Counted from the first letter of the stretch, positions 17,021 to 26,954 are shown. The stretch: DNA of 64,000 bases from Azospirillum soli (GCF_017876165.1 NZ_JAGINQ010000010.1:1-64000), one strand, 5' to 3'. A program made the numbers and translations. The notes: generated from the sequence alone by a model not told the origin.

Positions 17021-19810
17021 TTGCCGGGCAGCAACGTCGTCATCGTGGAATCGCCGGCCAAGGCGAAGACCATCAACAAGTATCTTGGCTCGGACTACAC
17101 CGTGGTCGCCAGCTTCGGCCATGTGCGCGACCTTCCCGCGCGCGACGGGTCGGTGCGTCCGGACGAGGACTTCGCGATGGAGTGGGAACTGGGCGACCGC
17201 TCCAAGCGCCACATCGACGAGATCGCCAAGGCGGTCAAAGGCGCCGAGCGCGTCTACCTCGCCACCGACCCGGATCGCGAGGGAGAGGCCATCGCCTGGC
17301 ATCTGCACGAACTCCTTCGCGAAAAGCGTCTGATCGACAAGGTCGAGGTCCAGCGCATCACCTTCAACGAGATCACCAAGAGCGCCGTTCAGGCCGCCCT
17401 GGAGAACCCGCGCGACGTGTCCCGCGAGCTGGTGGACGCCTATCTGGCCCGCCGCGCGCTGGACTATCTAGTCGGCTTCACTCTGTCGCCGGTTCTGTGG
17501 CGCAAGCTGCCGGGCTCCCGCTCGGCGGGGCGCGTGCAGTCGGTGGCACTGCGCCTGATCTGCGAGCGCGAGTCGGAGATCGAGGTCTTCAAGCCGCAGG
17601 AATACTGGTCCATCGACGTGGGCTTCACCACGCCGGGCGGCGCGCCCTTCACCGCGTCGCTGACCCAGCTGGACGGCAAGAAGCTCGACAAGTTCGCCCT
17701 GCCCAACCGCGAGGCCGCCGAAGCCGCCGTGGCGAGGATCCGCCCGCAGGCCTTCGCCGTCTCCCAGGTCGAGCGCAAGCAGAGCCGCCGCAACCCGTCC
17801 CCGCCCTTCACCACCTCGACCCTCCAGCAGGAGGCGTCGCGCAAGCTGGGCTTCGGCGCCACCCGCACCATGCGCACCGCGCAAAAGCTGTACGAGGGCG
17901 TGGACATCGGCGGCGAGACGGTCGGCCTCATCACCTACATGCGAACCGATGGCGTCAGCCTGTCGCAGGAGGCCATCGAGGGCGCGCGCAGCCTGATCGG
18001 CTCCCACTACGGCGAGCGCTACGTGCCGGGCCAGCCGCGCGTCTACAAGACCGCCGCCAAGAACGCCCAGGAGGCGCACGAGGCCATCCGCCCGACGGAC
18101 CTGTTCCGCCGGCCGGAGACCGTCGCCGCCTATCTGGAACAAGACGAGCTGCGCCTGTACGAGCTGATCTGGAAGCGCACGCTGGCCAGCCAGATGGAAA
18201 GCGCCGTCCTGGATCAGGTCGCGGTGGACATCGCCTCCCCGTCGAAGGACGTGGTGCTGCGCGCCACCGGTTCCGTCGTCGTGTTCGACGGCTTCCTGAA
18301 GGTCTATCAGGAGGACCGCGACGAGCCGTCCGACGACGACCAGCAGGAACGCCGCCTGCCCGCCATGGACCAGGGCGACGCTCTGTCGCGCGGCGACATC
18401 AACCCCGAGCAGCACTTCACCCAGCCGCCGCCCCGCTATTCGGAAGCGAGCCTCGTGAAGAAGCTGGAGGAGCTGGGCATCGGGCGCCCCTCCACCTACG
18501 CCTCGATCCTTCAGGTTCTCCAGGACCGCAACTACGTCCGGCTGGACAAGCGCCGCTTCATCCCGGAAGACCGCGGTCGGCTGGTCACCGCCTTCCTGAA
18601 GAACTTCTTCAACCGCTACGTCGAATACAACTTCACGGCGGAGCTGGAAAACCAGCTCGACGAGATCTCCGACGGGCGGATCGACTGGAAGACGGTTCTG
18701 CGCGACTTCTGGCGCGCCTTCCACGCCGCCGTGGAGGGCACCAAGGACCTGACCATCACCCAGGTTCTGACCACGCTGGACGAGGAACTCGGCCCCCACT
18801 TCTTCCCGGCCAACGCCAACAGCAACGCGCCGGGGCACGACCCGCGCGTCTGCCCGGTGTGCAGCGCCGGGCGCCTCGGCCTGAAGCTCGGCAAGATGGG
18901 CGCCTTCATCGGCTGCTCGCGCTATCCGGAATGCCGCTACACCCGCCCGCTCGCCGTCGCCAACGACGAGAACGGCGAGGTGCAGGAAGGCCCGCGCGAG
19001 CTGGGCAACGATCCGGAAACCGGCCTGCCCGTCACCGTGCGGCGCGGCCCCTTCGGCTCCTACATCCAGCTCGGCCCGGCCCCGGCCGCCGCCGCGCCCC
19101 CGGTGGTCGAGGAAGTCCCCGCCGACGGCAAGAAGGCCAAAAAGGGCAAGAGGGCCAAGGACGAGGCTCCGAAGCCCAAGCGCGTGTCGCTGCCCAAGGG
19201 CATGTCCGCGGCCGATGTGGATCTGGACACCGCGCTGAAGCTGCTGGCGCTGCCGCGCACCATCGGCAACCACCCGGAGACGGGCGAGGAGATCAGCGCC
19301 GGCATCGGCCGCTTCGGCCCCTACCTGAAGCACGGCAGCGCCTACAAGTCGCTGACGCCGGACGACGACGTGCTGACCATCGGCATCAACCGCGCCGTCG
19401 ATCTGCTGGCGGGCGCGGCCAAGAAGTCCTCCGCCCCGGCCAAGACGCTGGGCGACCACCCGAAGACCGGCAAGCCGGTCACCACCGGCGCCGGCCGCTT
19501 CGGCCCCTACGTTAAGCACGGCTCCGTCTACGCCTCCATCCCCAAGGGAACCGAGCCCGACAGCGTGACGCTGGAGCAGGCCCTGGAACTGCTGGAGGCC
19601 AAGGCCGCCAAGGACGCCGCCAAGAAGGGCAAGGCTCCCAAGGACGCCGAACCCGCTACGGCCGAGGACACCGAGAAGGCCGAAAAGCCCGCCAAGGCGA
19701 AGGCTCCGGCCAAGAAGGCCGCGCCGAAGAAGGCCGCCGCGAAGCCAAAGGCGGAGAAGGCTGAAAAGGCGGACGACGAGAAGGCCACCCCAACCCGCAA
19801 GCGGGCCTAA
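17021..19810 (+). CDS. topA: DNA topoisomerase I (TTG start)
   Basis: Type IA topoisomerase that relaxes negative supercoils. The TOPRIM domain opens at once with VVIVESPAKAKTINKYLG and carries ATDPDREGEA. The catalytic tyrosine is in GLITYMRTDG (Tyr306 from this start). A C4 zinc ribbon follows (CPVCSAGRLGLKLGKMGAFIGCSRYPEC), then two topoisomerase I C-terminal repeats (GRFGPYLKHGSAYKSL, GRFGPYVKHGSVYASI) and a Lys/Ala-rich tail. TTG at 17021 is preferred over TTG at 16991 because AGGGG lies nine bases before it and the product then starts like other TopA proteins. Length is about 929 residues. The gene ends overlapping a convergent DUF2459 pseudogene. Confidence 0.95.
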   Translation: MPGSNVVIVESPAKAKTINKYLGSDYTVVASFGHVRDLPARDGSVRPDEDFAMEWELGDRSKRHIDEIAKAVKGAERVYLATDPDREGEAIAWHLHELLREKRLIDKVEVQRITFNEITKSAVQAALENPRDVSRELVDAYLARRALDYLVGFTLSPVLWRKLPGSRSAGRVQSVALRLICERESEIEVFKPQEYWSIDVGFTTPGGAPFTASLTQLDGKKLDKFALPNREAAEAAVARIRPQAFAVSQVERKQSRRNPSPPFTTSTLQQEASRKLGFGATRTMRTAQKLYEGVDIGGETVGLITYMRTDGVSLSQEAIEGARSLIGSHYGERYVPGQPRVYKTAAKNAQEAHEAIRPTDLFRRPETVAAYLEQDELRLYELIWKRTLASQMESAVLDQVAVDIASPSKDVVLRATGSVVVFDGFLKVYQEDRDEPSDDDQQERRLPAMDQGDALSRGDINPEQHFTQPPPRYSEASLVKKLEELGIGRPSTYASILQVLQDRNYVRLDKRRFIPEDRGRLVTAFLKNFFNRYVEYNFTAELENQLDEISDGRIDWKTVLRDFWRAFHAAVEGTKDLTITQVLTTLDEELGPHFFPANANSNAPGHDPRVCPVCSAGRLGLKLGKMGAFIGCSRYPECRYTRPLAVANDENGEVQEGPRELGNDPETGLPVTVRRGPFGSYIQLGPAPAAAAPPVVEEVPADGKKAKKGKRAKDEAPKPKRVSLPKGMSAADVDLDTALKLLALPRTIGNHPETGEEISAGIGRFGPYLKHGSAYKSLTPDDDVLTIGINRAVDLLAGAAKKSSAPAKTLGDHPKTGKPVTTGAGRFGPYVKHGSVYASIPKGTEPDSVTLEQALELLEAKAAKDAAKKGKAPKDAEPATAEDTEKAEKPAKAKAPAKKAAPKKAAAKPKAEKAEKADDEKATPTRKRA

Positions 19811-20458
19811 CGAACCCAGCGCATGACGCCGCCCTCGAACGGCGCCCATGCGCCGACCGTGACGCCCGCGGCGCGCAGCCCCTTGGCCGTCCACTCGTTG
19901 CAGGTGTCGTAAAGGCTGTAGCGCCCGACCGCCTCGTAAAACAGGTCGGTCGGGCCATAGCCGCTGCCCGGCAAGGGCATCACCGCCCCGCCCCCATCCC
20001 GCCGAAAGCTGCCCCGGACATAGTCCACCAGGGCGCGGTACTGTCCATCCCGCAGCATCAGCGCCCCACAGTCCGGGCTGCCGACCGGCGCGTACATGGC
20101 ATAAACAGTGCATCACTGTCGGCCCACCGCCGAACACGGCCGAAACGGCGGTGAAGGGGCTCACGTCCTCCCAGCGGCGGGTTTCCAGGTAGAAGGCCCG
20201 GTCGCCCCAGCCGAAGGAAAAATGCGTCGTCCAGGGATCGGCGCCGGGAAAGTCGGCACGCGCCAGTTCCGTTGTCCAATCCATCGCCTTGGAAACCGCC
20301 GGCAGCACCAGATCCGTGTGCACGCCGTTGGTGCAGACGAACACCTCCAGCCCGTCCCGCGCGGGCTGCAGCCCCTCGACCGGCACGTGGGCAAGAACCA
20401 CGGCGGCCAGCAGGTACGCCACCACGGCCAACCCGACCAACCCCGCTCCCACCTTCAC
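19807..20458 (-). pseudogene. DUF2459 (TIGR02117-type) protein, broken by a frameshift
   Basis: Two minus-strand frames together make one DUF2459 protein. The first runs from GTG at 20458: membrane anchor VGLAVVAYLLAAVVLAHVP, then EVFVCTNGVHTDLVLPAV, THFSFGWGDRAFYLETRRWED and VSAVFGGGPTVMHC. The second resumes at MYAPVGSPDC near 20097 and ends with YGPTDLFYEAVGRYSLYDTCNEWTAKGLRAAG and GGVMRWVR. One base too many (or two too few) between about 20095 and 20112 separates them. Family members are about 220 residues and exported or membrane-anchored, of unknown function. Either the gene is inactive or there is an assembly error here. It converges with topA and is divergent from rnr. Confidence 0.8.
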
Positions 20459-20590
20459 GCCCCGCACCGGTGCCCTCCCGCCACGCTCGCGGTAGTTTGG
20501 CGCGCTTTTGTGGCGCAAGCGGGGCGTTCCGGTTGGATTTCCCCGCGCCAAGGCTTACTTAAGCCATCCACCAACGAGCACCGCGATCCC

Positions 20591-22840
20591 TTGAGCGACA
20601 CGCCCCGCCGCACCGGCACCTTCCCCGACAAGGACACCATCCTTGCCTTCATCCGCGGCAGCACCACCCCCGTGGGCAAGCGGGAGATCGCGCGTGCCTT
20701 CAAGTTGTCCGGCACCGCCGACCGCGAACGCCTGAAGGAACTGCTGAAGGAACTGGAGGCCGACGGCAACGTCGAGCGCGGTCGCGGCAAGCGCGTCGCC
20801 CCGCCGCAGTCCCTGCCCGAGGTCGCCGTGCTGGAGGTCACCGGCGTCGATCCGGATGGCGAGGTGCTGGCCCGTCCCCTGACTTGGACTGGCGAGGGCA
20901 ACCCGCCGCGCATCTTCATGATGCCGGAGAAGAAAGGCCACCCGGCGCTGGCCACGGGCGACCGCGTGCTGGCGAAGCTCAGCCGCATCAACGACCGCCT
21001 CTACGAGGCCCGCACCATCCGCCGTCTGGAAGGCACGGTGGGCCGCGTGCTGGGCGTCTACCGCCCGGCGCCGGAGGGCGGACGCATCGTCCCGACCGAC
21101 AAGCGCAACAAGACCGAACTGCTGGTCCTGCCAGCCAACCGCAACGACGCCGAACCCGGCGAACTGGTCTTCGCCGACGTGCTGCCGGCCGGGCGCCTCG
21201 GCCTGCCCCAGGCCCGCATCGTCGAACGGCTGGGCCACACGGCGGAGCCGCGCGCCGTCAGCCTGATCGCCATCCACAGCCACGGCCTGCCCACCGACTT
21301 CACCTGCGCCGCCGTCCGGGAGGCGGAACTCGCCTCGGTCCCCTCCCTCACCGGCCGCACCGACCTGCGCCAGTACCCGCTGGTGACCATCGACGGTGCC
21401 GACGCCCGCGACTTCGACGACGCGGTGTGGGCCGAACCCGACGACGATCCGGCCAACCAGGGCGGCTGGCACCTGCTGGTCGCGATTGCCGACGTCGCCT
21501 ATTACGTCCGCCCCGGCTCGCATCTCGACCGTGCGGCGTACGAGCGCGGCAACTCCGTGTACTTCCCCGACCGCGTCGTGCCGATGCTGCCGGAGGCGCT
21601 GTCCAATGACCTCTGTTCCCTGCGCCCGAACGAGGATCGCGCCTGTTTCGCCGTCCACATGTGGATCGACCGTCACGGTGTGCTGCAACGGCACCAGTTC
21701 GTACGCGGCATCATGCGCTCCGCCGCGCGGCTGACCTACGAACAGGTGCAGGAAGCCCACACCGGCACACCGGACGAGGTGACCGGCCCCTTGCTGGAGC
21801 CCGTCCTGCGCCCGCTCTACGGCGCGTACGCCTGCCTGTGGGCGGTGCGGGAACGGCGCGGTACCCTTGACCTCGACCTGCCCGAACGGCGCGTCCGCAT
21901 CGACGAGCGTGGCCGCGTGGCGGAGATCACCGTGCGCGAGCGCTTCGACAGCCACCGGCTGATCGAGGAGTTCATGATCTGCGCCAACGTCGCAGCGGCG
22001 GAAAGCCTGGAACGCGCTGGCATGCCCGCCCTCTACCGCGTGCACGATCAGCCCTCCCTCGATAAGCTTGAGTCCCTGAGGGAGTTCCTCGGCGGCATCG
22101 GCTACACACTCGCCAACGCCCAAGCCCTCAAACCCGAACACTTCACCCGCATTTTGGCGAAGGCCGCCGGCACGCCGGAATCGCAGCTGGTCAGCGAGGT
22201 CATCCTGCGCAGCCAGTCGCAGGCCGCCTATGCGCCCGAGAACATTGGCCATTTCGGCTTGGCGCTCAGCCGCTACGCCCATTTCACCAGCCCGATCCGC
22301 CGCTACGCCGACCTGATCGTGCACCGCGCCCTGATCCGCGCCCACGGCCTCGGCCCCGGCGGGTTGGACGACGCCGCCATGATGGGGCTGGAGGACATCG
22401 GCGAGCATATTTCCACGACCGAACGCCGCGCCGCCGCCGCCGAGCGGGACGCCATCGACCGGTTCACAGCGGCCTTCCTCGCCGACCGGGTGGGCGCCAC
22501 CTTCTCCGGCCGCATTTCCGGCGTCACGCGGTTCGGCCTGTTCATCCGGCTGGACGAGAGCGGTGCCGACGGCCTGATCCCCGCCAGCACCCTGCCCGAC
22601 GACCAGTATGAGCATGACGAGCACGCCCACGCCCTCGTCGGCCAGCGCTCGGGCCGCATCTACCGGTTGGGTGCGCCGGTGAAGGTCACGCTGGTCGAGG
22701 CCGACCCGCTGACCGGCAGCACGCTGTTCGCCCTGCGGGGGGACGGCGGCGCGGATCTGCCGTGGCATTCCGGCAACCCTCCCCGTGCGGCAAAGCCACA
22801 AAGCCGCCCAAGTTCACGCCCGCGCCAGCGTGGCCGCTAG
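20591..22840 (+). CDS. rnr: Ribonuclease R
   Basis: Processive 3'-to-5' exoribonuclease of the RNase II/R family that degrades structured RNA. The product, about 749 residues from TTG at 20591, has an N-terminal helix-turn-helix-like part (GKREIARAFKLSGTADRERLKELLKELE), cold-shock domains, and the RNB catalytic domain with LVTIDGADARDFDDAVWAE, YYVRPGSHLDRAAYERGNSVYFPDRVVPMLPEALSNDLCSL (metal-binding Asp residues) and HFTSPIRRYADLIVHRAL. A C-terminal S1 domain (GRISGVTRFGLFIRLDE) and a basic tail follow. The frame is open further upstream, but those residues overlap the DUF2459 gene and do not resemble RNase R. Confidence 0.94.
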   Translation: MSDTPRRTGTFPDKDTILAFIRGSTTPVGKREIARAFKLSGTADRERLKELLKELEADGNVERGRGKRVAPPQSLPEVAVLEVTGVDPDGEVLARPLTWTGEGNPPRIFMMPEKKGHPALATGDRVLAKLSRINDRLYEARTIRRLEGTVGRVLGVYRPAPEGGRIVPTDKRNKTELLVLPANRNDAEPGELVFADVLPAGRLGLPQARIVERLGHTAEPRAVSLIAIHSHGLPTDFTCAAVREAELASVPSLTGRTDLRQYPLVTIDGADARDFDDAVWAEPDDDPANQGGWHLLVAIADVAYYVRPGSHLDRAAYERGNSVYFPDRVVPMLPEALSNDLCSLRPNEDRACFAVHMWIDRHGVLQRHQFVRGIMRSAARLTYEQVQEAHTGTPDEVTGPLLEPVLRPLYGAYACLWAVRERRGTLDLDLPERRVRIDERGRVAEITVRERFDSHRLIEEFMICANVAAAESLERAGMPALYRVHDQPSLDKLESLREFLGGIGYTLANAQALKPEHFTRILAKAAGTPESQLVSEVILRSQSQAAYAPENIGHFGLALSRYAHFTSPIRRYADLIVHRALIRAHGLGPGGLDDAAMMGLEDIGEHISTTERRAAAAERDAIDRFTAAFLADRVGATFSGRISGVTRFGLFIRLDESGADGLIPASTLPDDQYEHDEHAHALVGQRSGRIYRLGAPVKVTLVEADPLTGSTLFALRGDGGADLPWHSGNPPRAAKPQSRPSSRPRQRGR

Positions 22841-22992
22841 GCCACATTGGTGGACAATCAGCAACAAAGGGGTAGTCGGCCGACTTTTGTCGCGTCCGCG
22901 ATTCCTTTCGAGGTGTTATTCCTTGCCCATTCGAATCCGGTCATTGTCCGTCCGGATCCGCCTATGGGAAAGGAGGCCTCGGTCGGCGCGCC

Positions 22993-24567
22993 ATGGGCAA
23001 TCGCAATCGAGGGTTTTCGCCGCACCGGCGCTTGGTCGCCCCGCTTGCGGCCGTCATGTTCATCCTCGGCCATCAGGGCGAGCCGCCCCGGTCGGCCGCT
23101 GCCGTCGATCCGACCGTCATCAGCGAGCAGGTCTTCACCGCCGGCTTCGGCAAGATCGCCGAAGTTTATCTCCAAACCGTCGATTTCGGACGCCTGGGAC
23201 TTGACGGGTTGAAGGGCCTTTCGTCCATCGATCCCAGCACCCGCGCCGAGCGTGTCGGCAACACCGTACGCCTGTACGTGTCCGGCGGGCAGGTTGGGGA
23301 GTACAGCGCCCCGTCCGCCAGCGACGCGGCCAGTTGGGCGTCGCTGACCACCCGCGTGGTGGAACGCGCCCGCCTCCACTCGCCGACGCTCCATCAGGCG
23401 ACGCCGGAACGCATCTATCAGGTCGTCTTCGACGCCGTGACGGCCGATCTCGACGGCTACTCCCGCTACACCGGCACCCAGCGCGCCACCAACGAGCGCG
23501 CCCAGCGCGAAGGCTATGGCGGGATCGGCCTGTCGCTCGACACGTCCAACGGGCGCCCTCAGATCCGGGACGTGCTGTCGCGTGGCCCAGCCGACCGCGC
23601 CGGCCTGCGCGACGGCGACCAGCTTCTTGCCATCGACGGCGACCTTACGGCCAAGATGACCGACGCGGAGATGCGCGACCGCCTGCGCGGCCCCACCGGC
23701 ACGCTGGTTCTCATCACCGTGGCGCGCGACAACGGACCGCCGCGCCGCGTCCCGATCCGCCGCGAGCGGGTCGTTCCGAACACCGTCAGCATGACCGTCA
23801 CCGAACAGGTCGGCGTGCTCAAGGTGGACCGCTTCAACGCCTCCACCGCAACCAACCTGCGCGAAGCCGTTCTGAGCACCCGCCAGAGCGTCGGCAAGGT
23901 CCTGCGCGGCTATGTGCTGGACCTGCGCGGCAACCCCGGCGGACTCCTCGATCAGGCGGTCGCCGTGGCCGACCTGTTTATTTCGCGCGGCAAAATCATC
24001 TCGACCGAGGGACGCCACCCCGACAGCCGCCAGCGCTTCGAGGCCGCGCCCGACGACATCGCCGACGGGCTGCCGATGGTCGTGCTGGTGGACGGCCGCT
24101 CCGCCTCCTCCGCCGAGGTGGTGGCCGCCGCCCTTCAGGACTCGGGCCGCGCGGTGGTCGTCGGCGCCTCCTCCTACGGCAAGGGCAGCGTCCAGACCGT
24201 CACCCGCCTGCCCAACGACGGCGAGCTGTTCCTGACCTGGAGCCGCATCTACACGCCGGCCGGCTACACCCTGCACCGCCAAGGTGTGCAACCGACCGTC
24301 TGCACCAGCCGCGCCGGCCAGGATGACCCGTCGGCCCTGCTGACCGACCTGCGCGACGGCCGCGCCCGCCCGATTGCCCAGTTCGCCGGATGGCGCGCCA
24401 AGGCCGCCGATGACGAAGAGGCGCTGAACCGCCTGCGCGAGGCCTGCCCCTGGAAGGAGCATGAGCCGGAACTGGACCTGAAGGTCGCCCTGCGCCTTCT
24501 GTCCGAACCGGCGATGTATCAGCGCGCCGTGGCCTTGGCCTCCACCAACACGGTGGCCGAGCGCTGA
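22993..24567 (+). CDS. S41-family C-terminal processing peptidase with PDZ domain
   Basis: A 524-residue exported serine protease of the CtpA/Prc family, acting in the periplasm on C-termini of unknown substrates. A signal or anchor segment is at about 14-28 (VAPLAAVMFILG). The N-terminal domain reaches residue 165; the PDZ domain is about 175-255 (GIGLSLDTSNGRPQIRDVL, GDQLLAIDGD). The peptidase domain follows with LDLRGNPGGLLDQAV, the serine region VDGRSASSAEVVAAALQ (370-373) and the Lys base in SYGKGSVQT (Lys397). ATG at 22993 is the only good start. About 150 bases separate it from rnr. Confidence 0.9.
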   Translation: MGNRNRGFSPHRRLVAPLAAVMFILGHQGEPPRSAAAVDPTVISEQVFTAGFGKIAEVYLQTVDFGRLGLDGLKGLSSIDPSTRAERVGNTVRLYVSGGQVGEYSAPSASDAASWASLTTRVVERARLHSPTLHQATPERIYQVVFDAVTADLDGYSRYTGTQRATNERAQREGYGGIGLSLDTSNGRPQIRDVLSRGPADRAGLRDGDQLLAIDGDLTAKMTDAEMRDRLRGPTGTLVLITVARDNGPPRRVPIRRERVVPNTVSMTVTEQVGVLKVDRFNASTATNLREAVLSTRQSVGKVLRGYVLDLRGNPGGLLDQAVAVADLFISRGKIISTEGRHPDSRQRFEAAPDDIADGLPMVVLVDGRSASSAEVVAAALQDSGRAVVVGASSYGKGSVQTVTRLPNDGELFLTWSRIYTPAGYTLHRQGVQPTVCTSRAGQDDPSALLTDLRDGRARPIAQFAGWRAKAADDEEALNRLREACPWKEHEPELDLKVALRLLSEPAMYQRAVALASTNTVAER

Positions 24568-24615
24568 GGCGGCGCAACAGCTTGTGCCAAACAAGGTCTT
24601 GCCGGTTACAAGCTC

Positions 24616-24643
24616 TTGACATGGCGGCCGTAGCGGGTATCTT
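24616..24643 (+). promoter_or_regulatory. Sigma-70 promoter of rpmG
   Basis: TTGACA at 24616-24621 matches the consensus -35; TATCTT at 24638-24643 follows after 16 bases. A GC-rich hairpin (CCCCGCCGG/CCGGCGGGG, 24661-24679) lies in the leader before the rpmG ATG and may affect expression. Confidence 0.7.
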
Positions 24644-24706
24644 CCCCCGCTACGACGCCGCCCCGCCGGGCCGGCGGGGCACGGATTTTTTGTCGGGATT
24701 GAGATC

Positions 24707-24874
24707 ATGGCCAAGCAGAACACCGTCCTCATCAAGCTGGTGAGCACGGCCGACACGGGCTTCTTCTACGTCAAGAAGAAGAACCCCAAGAAGACCACCG
24801 AGAAGCTGTCGTTCCGCAAGTACGACCCGGTGGCGCGCAAGCACGTCGAGTTCAAGGAAGCCAAGATCAAGTAA
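24707..24874 (+). CDS. rpmG: 50S ribosomal protein L33
   Basis: The 55-residue L33 sits in the large ribosomal subunit near the E site. The whole protein is recognisable: [20 protein letters not shown], then [20 protein letters not shown] and [15 protein letters not shown]. It has no zinc-binding cysteines, so it is the C-minus form. It has its own strong promoter and a hairpin terminator after it. It is a single-gene unit between an S41 peptidase and the pleD-divK genes. Confidence 0.97.
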   Translation: MAKQNTVLIKLVSTADTGFFYVKKKNPKKTTEKLSFRKYDPVARKHVEFKEAKIK

Positions 24875-24897
24875 GGTTTCCCGGACCGCCGGAATCG

Positions 24898-24924
24898 AAA
24901 AGGCCGCCTTTCGGGCGGCCTTTT
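24898..24924 (+). terminator. Intrinsic terminator after rpmG
   Basis: AAAAGGCCGCC pairs with GGCGGCCTTTT across a TTTCG loop, ending in a T-run. It lies 24 bases after the rpmG stop and could act on both strands. Confidence 0.9.
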
Positions 24925-24974
24925 GCGTTTCTGCGCTTCCTACGATAAGCCCCCATCCCACCTCCATCTTCGGC

Positions 24975-25109
24975 TCTCAGCGAATGCCGGTGGCATTCGC
25001 CTGACGCCGGAAGCGCACGCTTCCCATACGCGAGAGGCGGGTGAGGGAGAAGCAAAAAGCCCTCCCCCGCCGTCAGTTGAGGGAGGGTTGGGTGGGAGCC
25101 CGGTGCGAC
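24975..25109. repeat. Dispersed hairpin-rich intergenic repeat, copy A
   Basis: Contains several short palindromes: CGAATGCC-GGT-GGCATTCG (24981-24999), GGAAGCG-CA-CGCTTCC (about 25009-25024), and CCCTCCCCCGCCG followed by GAGGGAGGGTTGGGTGGG at 25060-25109. The last part matches 61312-61359 closely, so this is a repeated element of REP type. It sits between the convergent rpmG and pleD genes. Confidence 0.7.
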
Positions 25110-25121
25110 GAATGTTTGGGA

Positions 25122-26510
25122 TTACAGCGCTACGGCGCGCGGATCGGCGATGACACAATTGCGGCCCGACCGCTTAGCCTCGTACAGCGCCTCGTCGGCG
25201 CGGCGGATCAGGCCTTCGGCGGTGTCGCCCAGACGGCCGCCGACCGAAATGCCGATGGACACCGTCACCGGCACCTCTCCGACCTCGGCGGACACCTTGA
25301 AGGGCGAATCGCCGATGCGGTTGCGCAGGCGCTCGGCGACGACCATGGCGGCCTCGCCATCGGTGTCCGGGAGGATGACGATGAACTCCTCGCCGCCCAG
25401 GCGCGCCACCAGATCGAAGGTGCGCAGGTTACGGCTGGCGCGGGTCGAAACTTCCTTCAGCACCTCGTCGCCCACGGTGTGGCCGTAGGTGTCGTTGACC
25501 ACCTTGAAATGGTCGATGTCGAACATCAGGATCGACACGGGCTTGTGGCTGTCGATGGCCCGCTCCAGCAGGCGTGGCAGGTGCGCGTTGACGTAGCGAC
25601 GGTTGAAGACGCCCGTCAGGCTGTCGGTCAGCGCCATCGACAGGCTCTGCTCGTAGTTCGCGCGCAGCCGCTCCTGGTAGCGCTTGCGGCGGATCTGCGT
25701 ACGGGCGCGGGCCAGCAACTCGTTACGGTCGATGGGCTTGATGACGTAGTCGTTGGCGCCCAGCTCAAGGCCCTTGGCGACGCGGTTCAGGTCGCCCTCG
25801 TCCACCACCAGCAGGATCGGCACCTGCCGCGTGCGCTCGTGCGAGCGCAGCTGCGAGCACAGGCGCAGCCCATCCTCGTTCATCAGGGTCAGGCTGACCA
25901 CCACGAGGTCCATATCGTCGCTCAGCGCGCGCTCCAGCGCCTTGGCGCAGGTCTCGGCCGACAGGACGTGGTCGTGGTCGCGCTGCAGCGTCTCGGTGAC
26001 CTTCTCCAGGTCGAGCAGCGAGTCCTCCAGCACCAGCACGCGGGCGCGCTCGTGGGACTCATTCTGCAGGGTCCCGGCGCGCTCGATGACGCCGAACTGG
26101 CCGGACGTGCTCTCGCGCAGCCGCCACTCGTCCATCATCATCTTCAGCCGGACGAGCGAGCGCACCCGCGCGAACAGCGCGATGTCGTTGACCGGCTTGG
26201 TCAGGAAATCGTCGGCCCCGGCCTCCAGCCCGCGCACCCGGTCGGCCACGTCGGACAGCGCCGTCACCATCACCACGGGAATGTGCATAGTCGCGGGGTC
26301 GGAGCGGATCTTCTCGCACACCTCGAACCCGTCCATGCCCGGCATCATGACGTCGAGCAGGACGATGTCCGGCGACTCCTTTCGCACCAGCTCCAGCGCT
26401 TCGGGACCGTTGTAGGCGGTGATGACGTCGAAGTACTCGCGCGTCAGCTTGGCCGCGAGCAGCTTCACATTGGGCAGAACGTCATCGACGACAAGGACAC
26501 GAGCGGACAT
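25122..26510 (-). CDS. pleD: PleD-type response regulator diguanylate cyclase (REC-REC-GGDEF)
   Basis: A 462-residue protein with the domain order of PleD, which makes c-di-GMP when phosphorylated and directs polar development in Caulobacter. The first receiver (1-120) has VLVVDDV, phosphoacceptor Asp in VLLDVMMPGMDG and Lys in FLTKPV. The second receiver (about 157-275) is degenerate: the Asp position reads LVVVSLTLMNEDG, so it is probably structural. The cyclase (about 290-455) has the active-site GGEEF and an inhibitory site RTFD five residues before it, so product inhibition is expected. It follows divK after about 30 bases and is probably in the same operon. Confidence 0.95.
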   Translation of the reverse strand: MSARVLVVDDVLPNVKLLAAKLTREYFDVITAYNGPEALELVRKESPDIVLLDVMMPGMDGFEVCEKIRSDPATMHIPVVMVTALSDVADRVRGLEAGADDFLTKPVNDIALFARVRSLVRLKMMMDEWRLRESTSGQFGVIERAGTLQNESHERARVLVLEDSLLDLEKVTETLQRDHDHVLSAETCAKALERALSDDMDLVVVSLTLMNEDGLRLCSQLRSHERTRQVPILLVVDEGDLNRVAKGLELGANDYVIKPIDRNELLARARTQIRRKRYQERLRANYEQSLSMALTDSLTGVFNRRYVNAHLPRLLERAIDSHKPVSILMFDIDHFKVVNDTYGHTVGDEVLKEVSTRASRNLRTFDLVARLGGEEFIVILPDTDGEAAMVVAERLRNRIGDSPFKVSAEVGEVPVTVSIGISVGGRLGDTAEGLIRRADEALYEAKRSGRNCVIADPRAVAL

Positions 26511-26540
26511 GGAGGGTGCGACCGATCCCGCTGGAATTCG

Positions 26541-26954
26541 TTAGCTGAGAAACTTCTGAACGGACTCGAGAAACTTCGTAACGGAGATCGGCTTGGCGAT
26601 GTAATCCTCGCAGCCGCCCTCGCGGATCTTCTCTTCATCGCCCTTCATCGCGAAGGCGGTCACGGCAATGATCGGGATGGATTTGAGATCGTCGTCCTCC
26701 TTGATCCACTTGGTCACTTCCAACCCCGACACCTCGGGAAGCTGGATGTCCATCAGGATCAGGTCCGGGCGGTGCTGGCGCGCGAGTTTCAGCGCTTCCA
26801 TGCCGTCGCGGGTCTGGAGGGTGTCATAACCGTGCGCTTCCAGCAGATCGTGGAAGAGCTTCATGTTCAGTTCGTTGTCCTCGACAATGAGGACCGTTTT
26901 CGCCGGCTTGCCGTCCGTCATCGCCATCATGAGGCTTTTTGGTTCCGTGAGCAT
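26541..26954 (-). CDS. divK: Single-domain response regulator DivK
   Basis: DivK is a lone receiver domain that relays phosphorylation in the alphaproteobacterial cell-cycle circuit. It shows [24 protein letters not shown], phosphoacceptor Asp in [13 protein letters not shown], Thr in IIAVTAFAM and Lys in [12 protein letters not shown] at 26954 is favoured by GGGAGGG six bases upstream; shorter starts at 26930 and 26927 are possible, since the core begins later. It precedes pleD, the same pairing as in Caulobacter. A TTAA-N7-TTAC site, close to the CtrA consensus, lies about 100 bases upstream. Confidence 0.95.
   Translation of the reverse strand: MLTEPKSLMMAMTDGKPAKTVLIVEDNELNMKLFHDLLEAHGYDTLQTRDGMEALKLARQHRPDLILMDIQLPEVSGLEVTKWIKEDDDLKSIPIIAVTAFAMKGDEEKIREGGCEDYIAKPISVTKFLESVQKFLS

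Noticed and set aside
17468..20551. A 1,027-residue open frame on the minus strand
   Set aside because: Only its first 120 residues are a real protein (DUF2459 start). The rest is antisense to topA and stays open because of the GC-rich codon bias; its Gly/Arg/Leu-rich composition matches no protein family.
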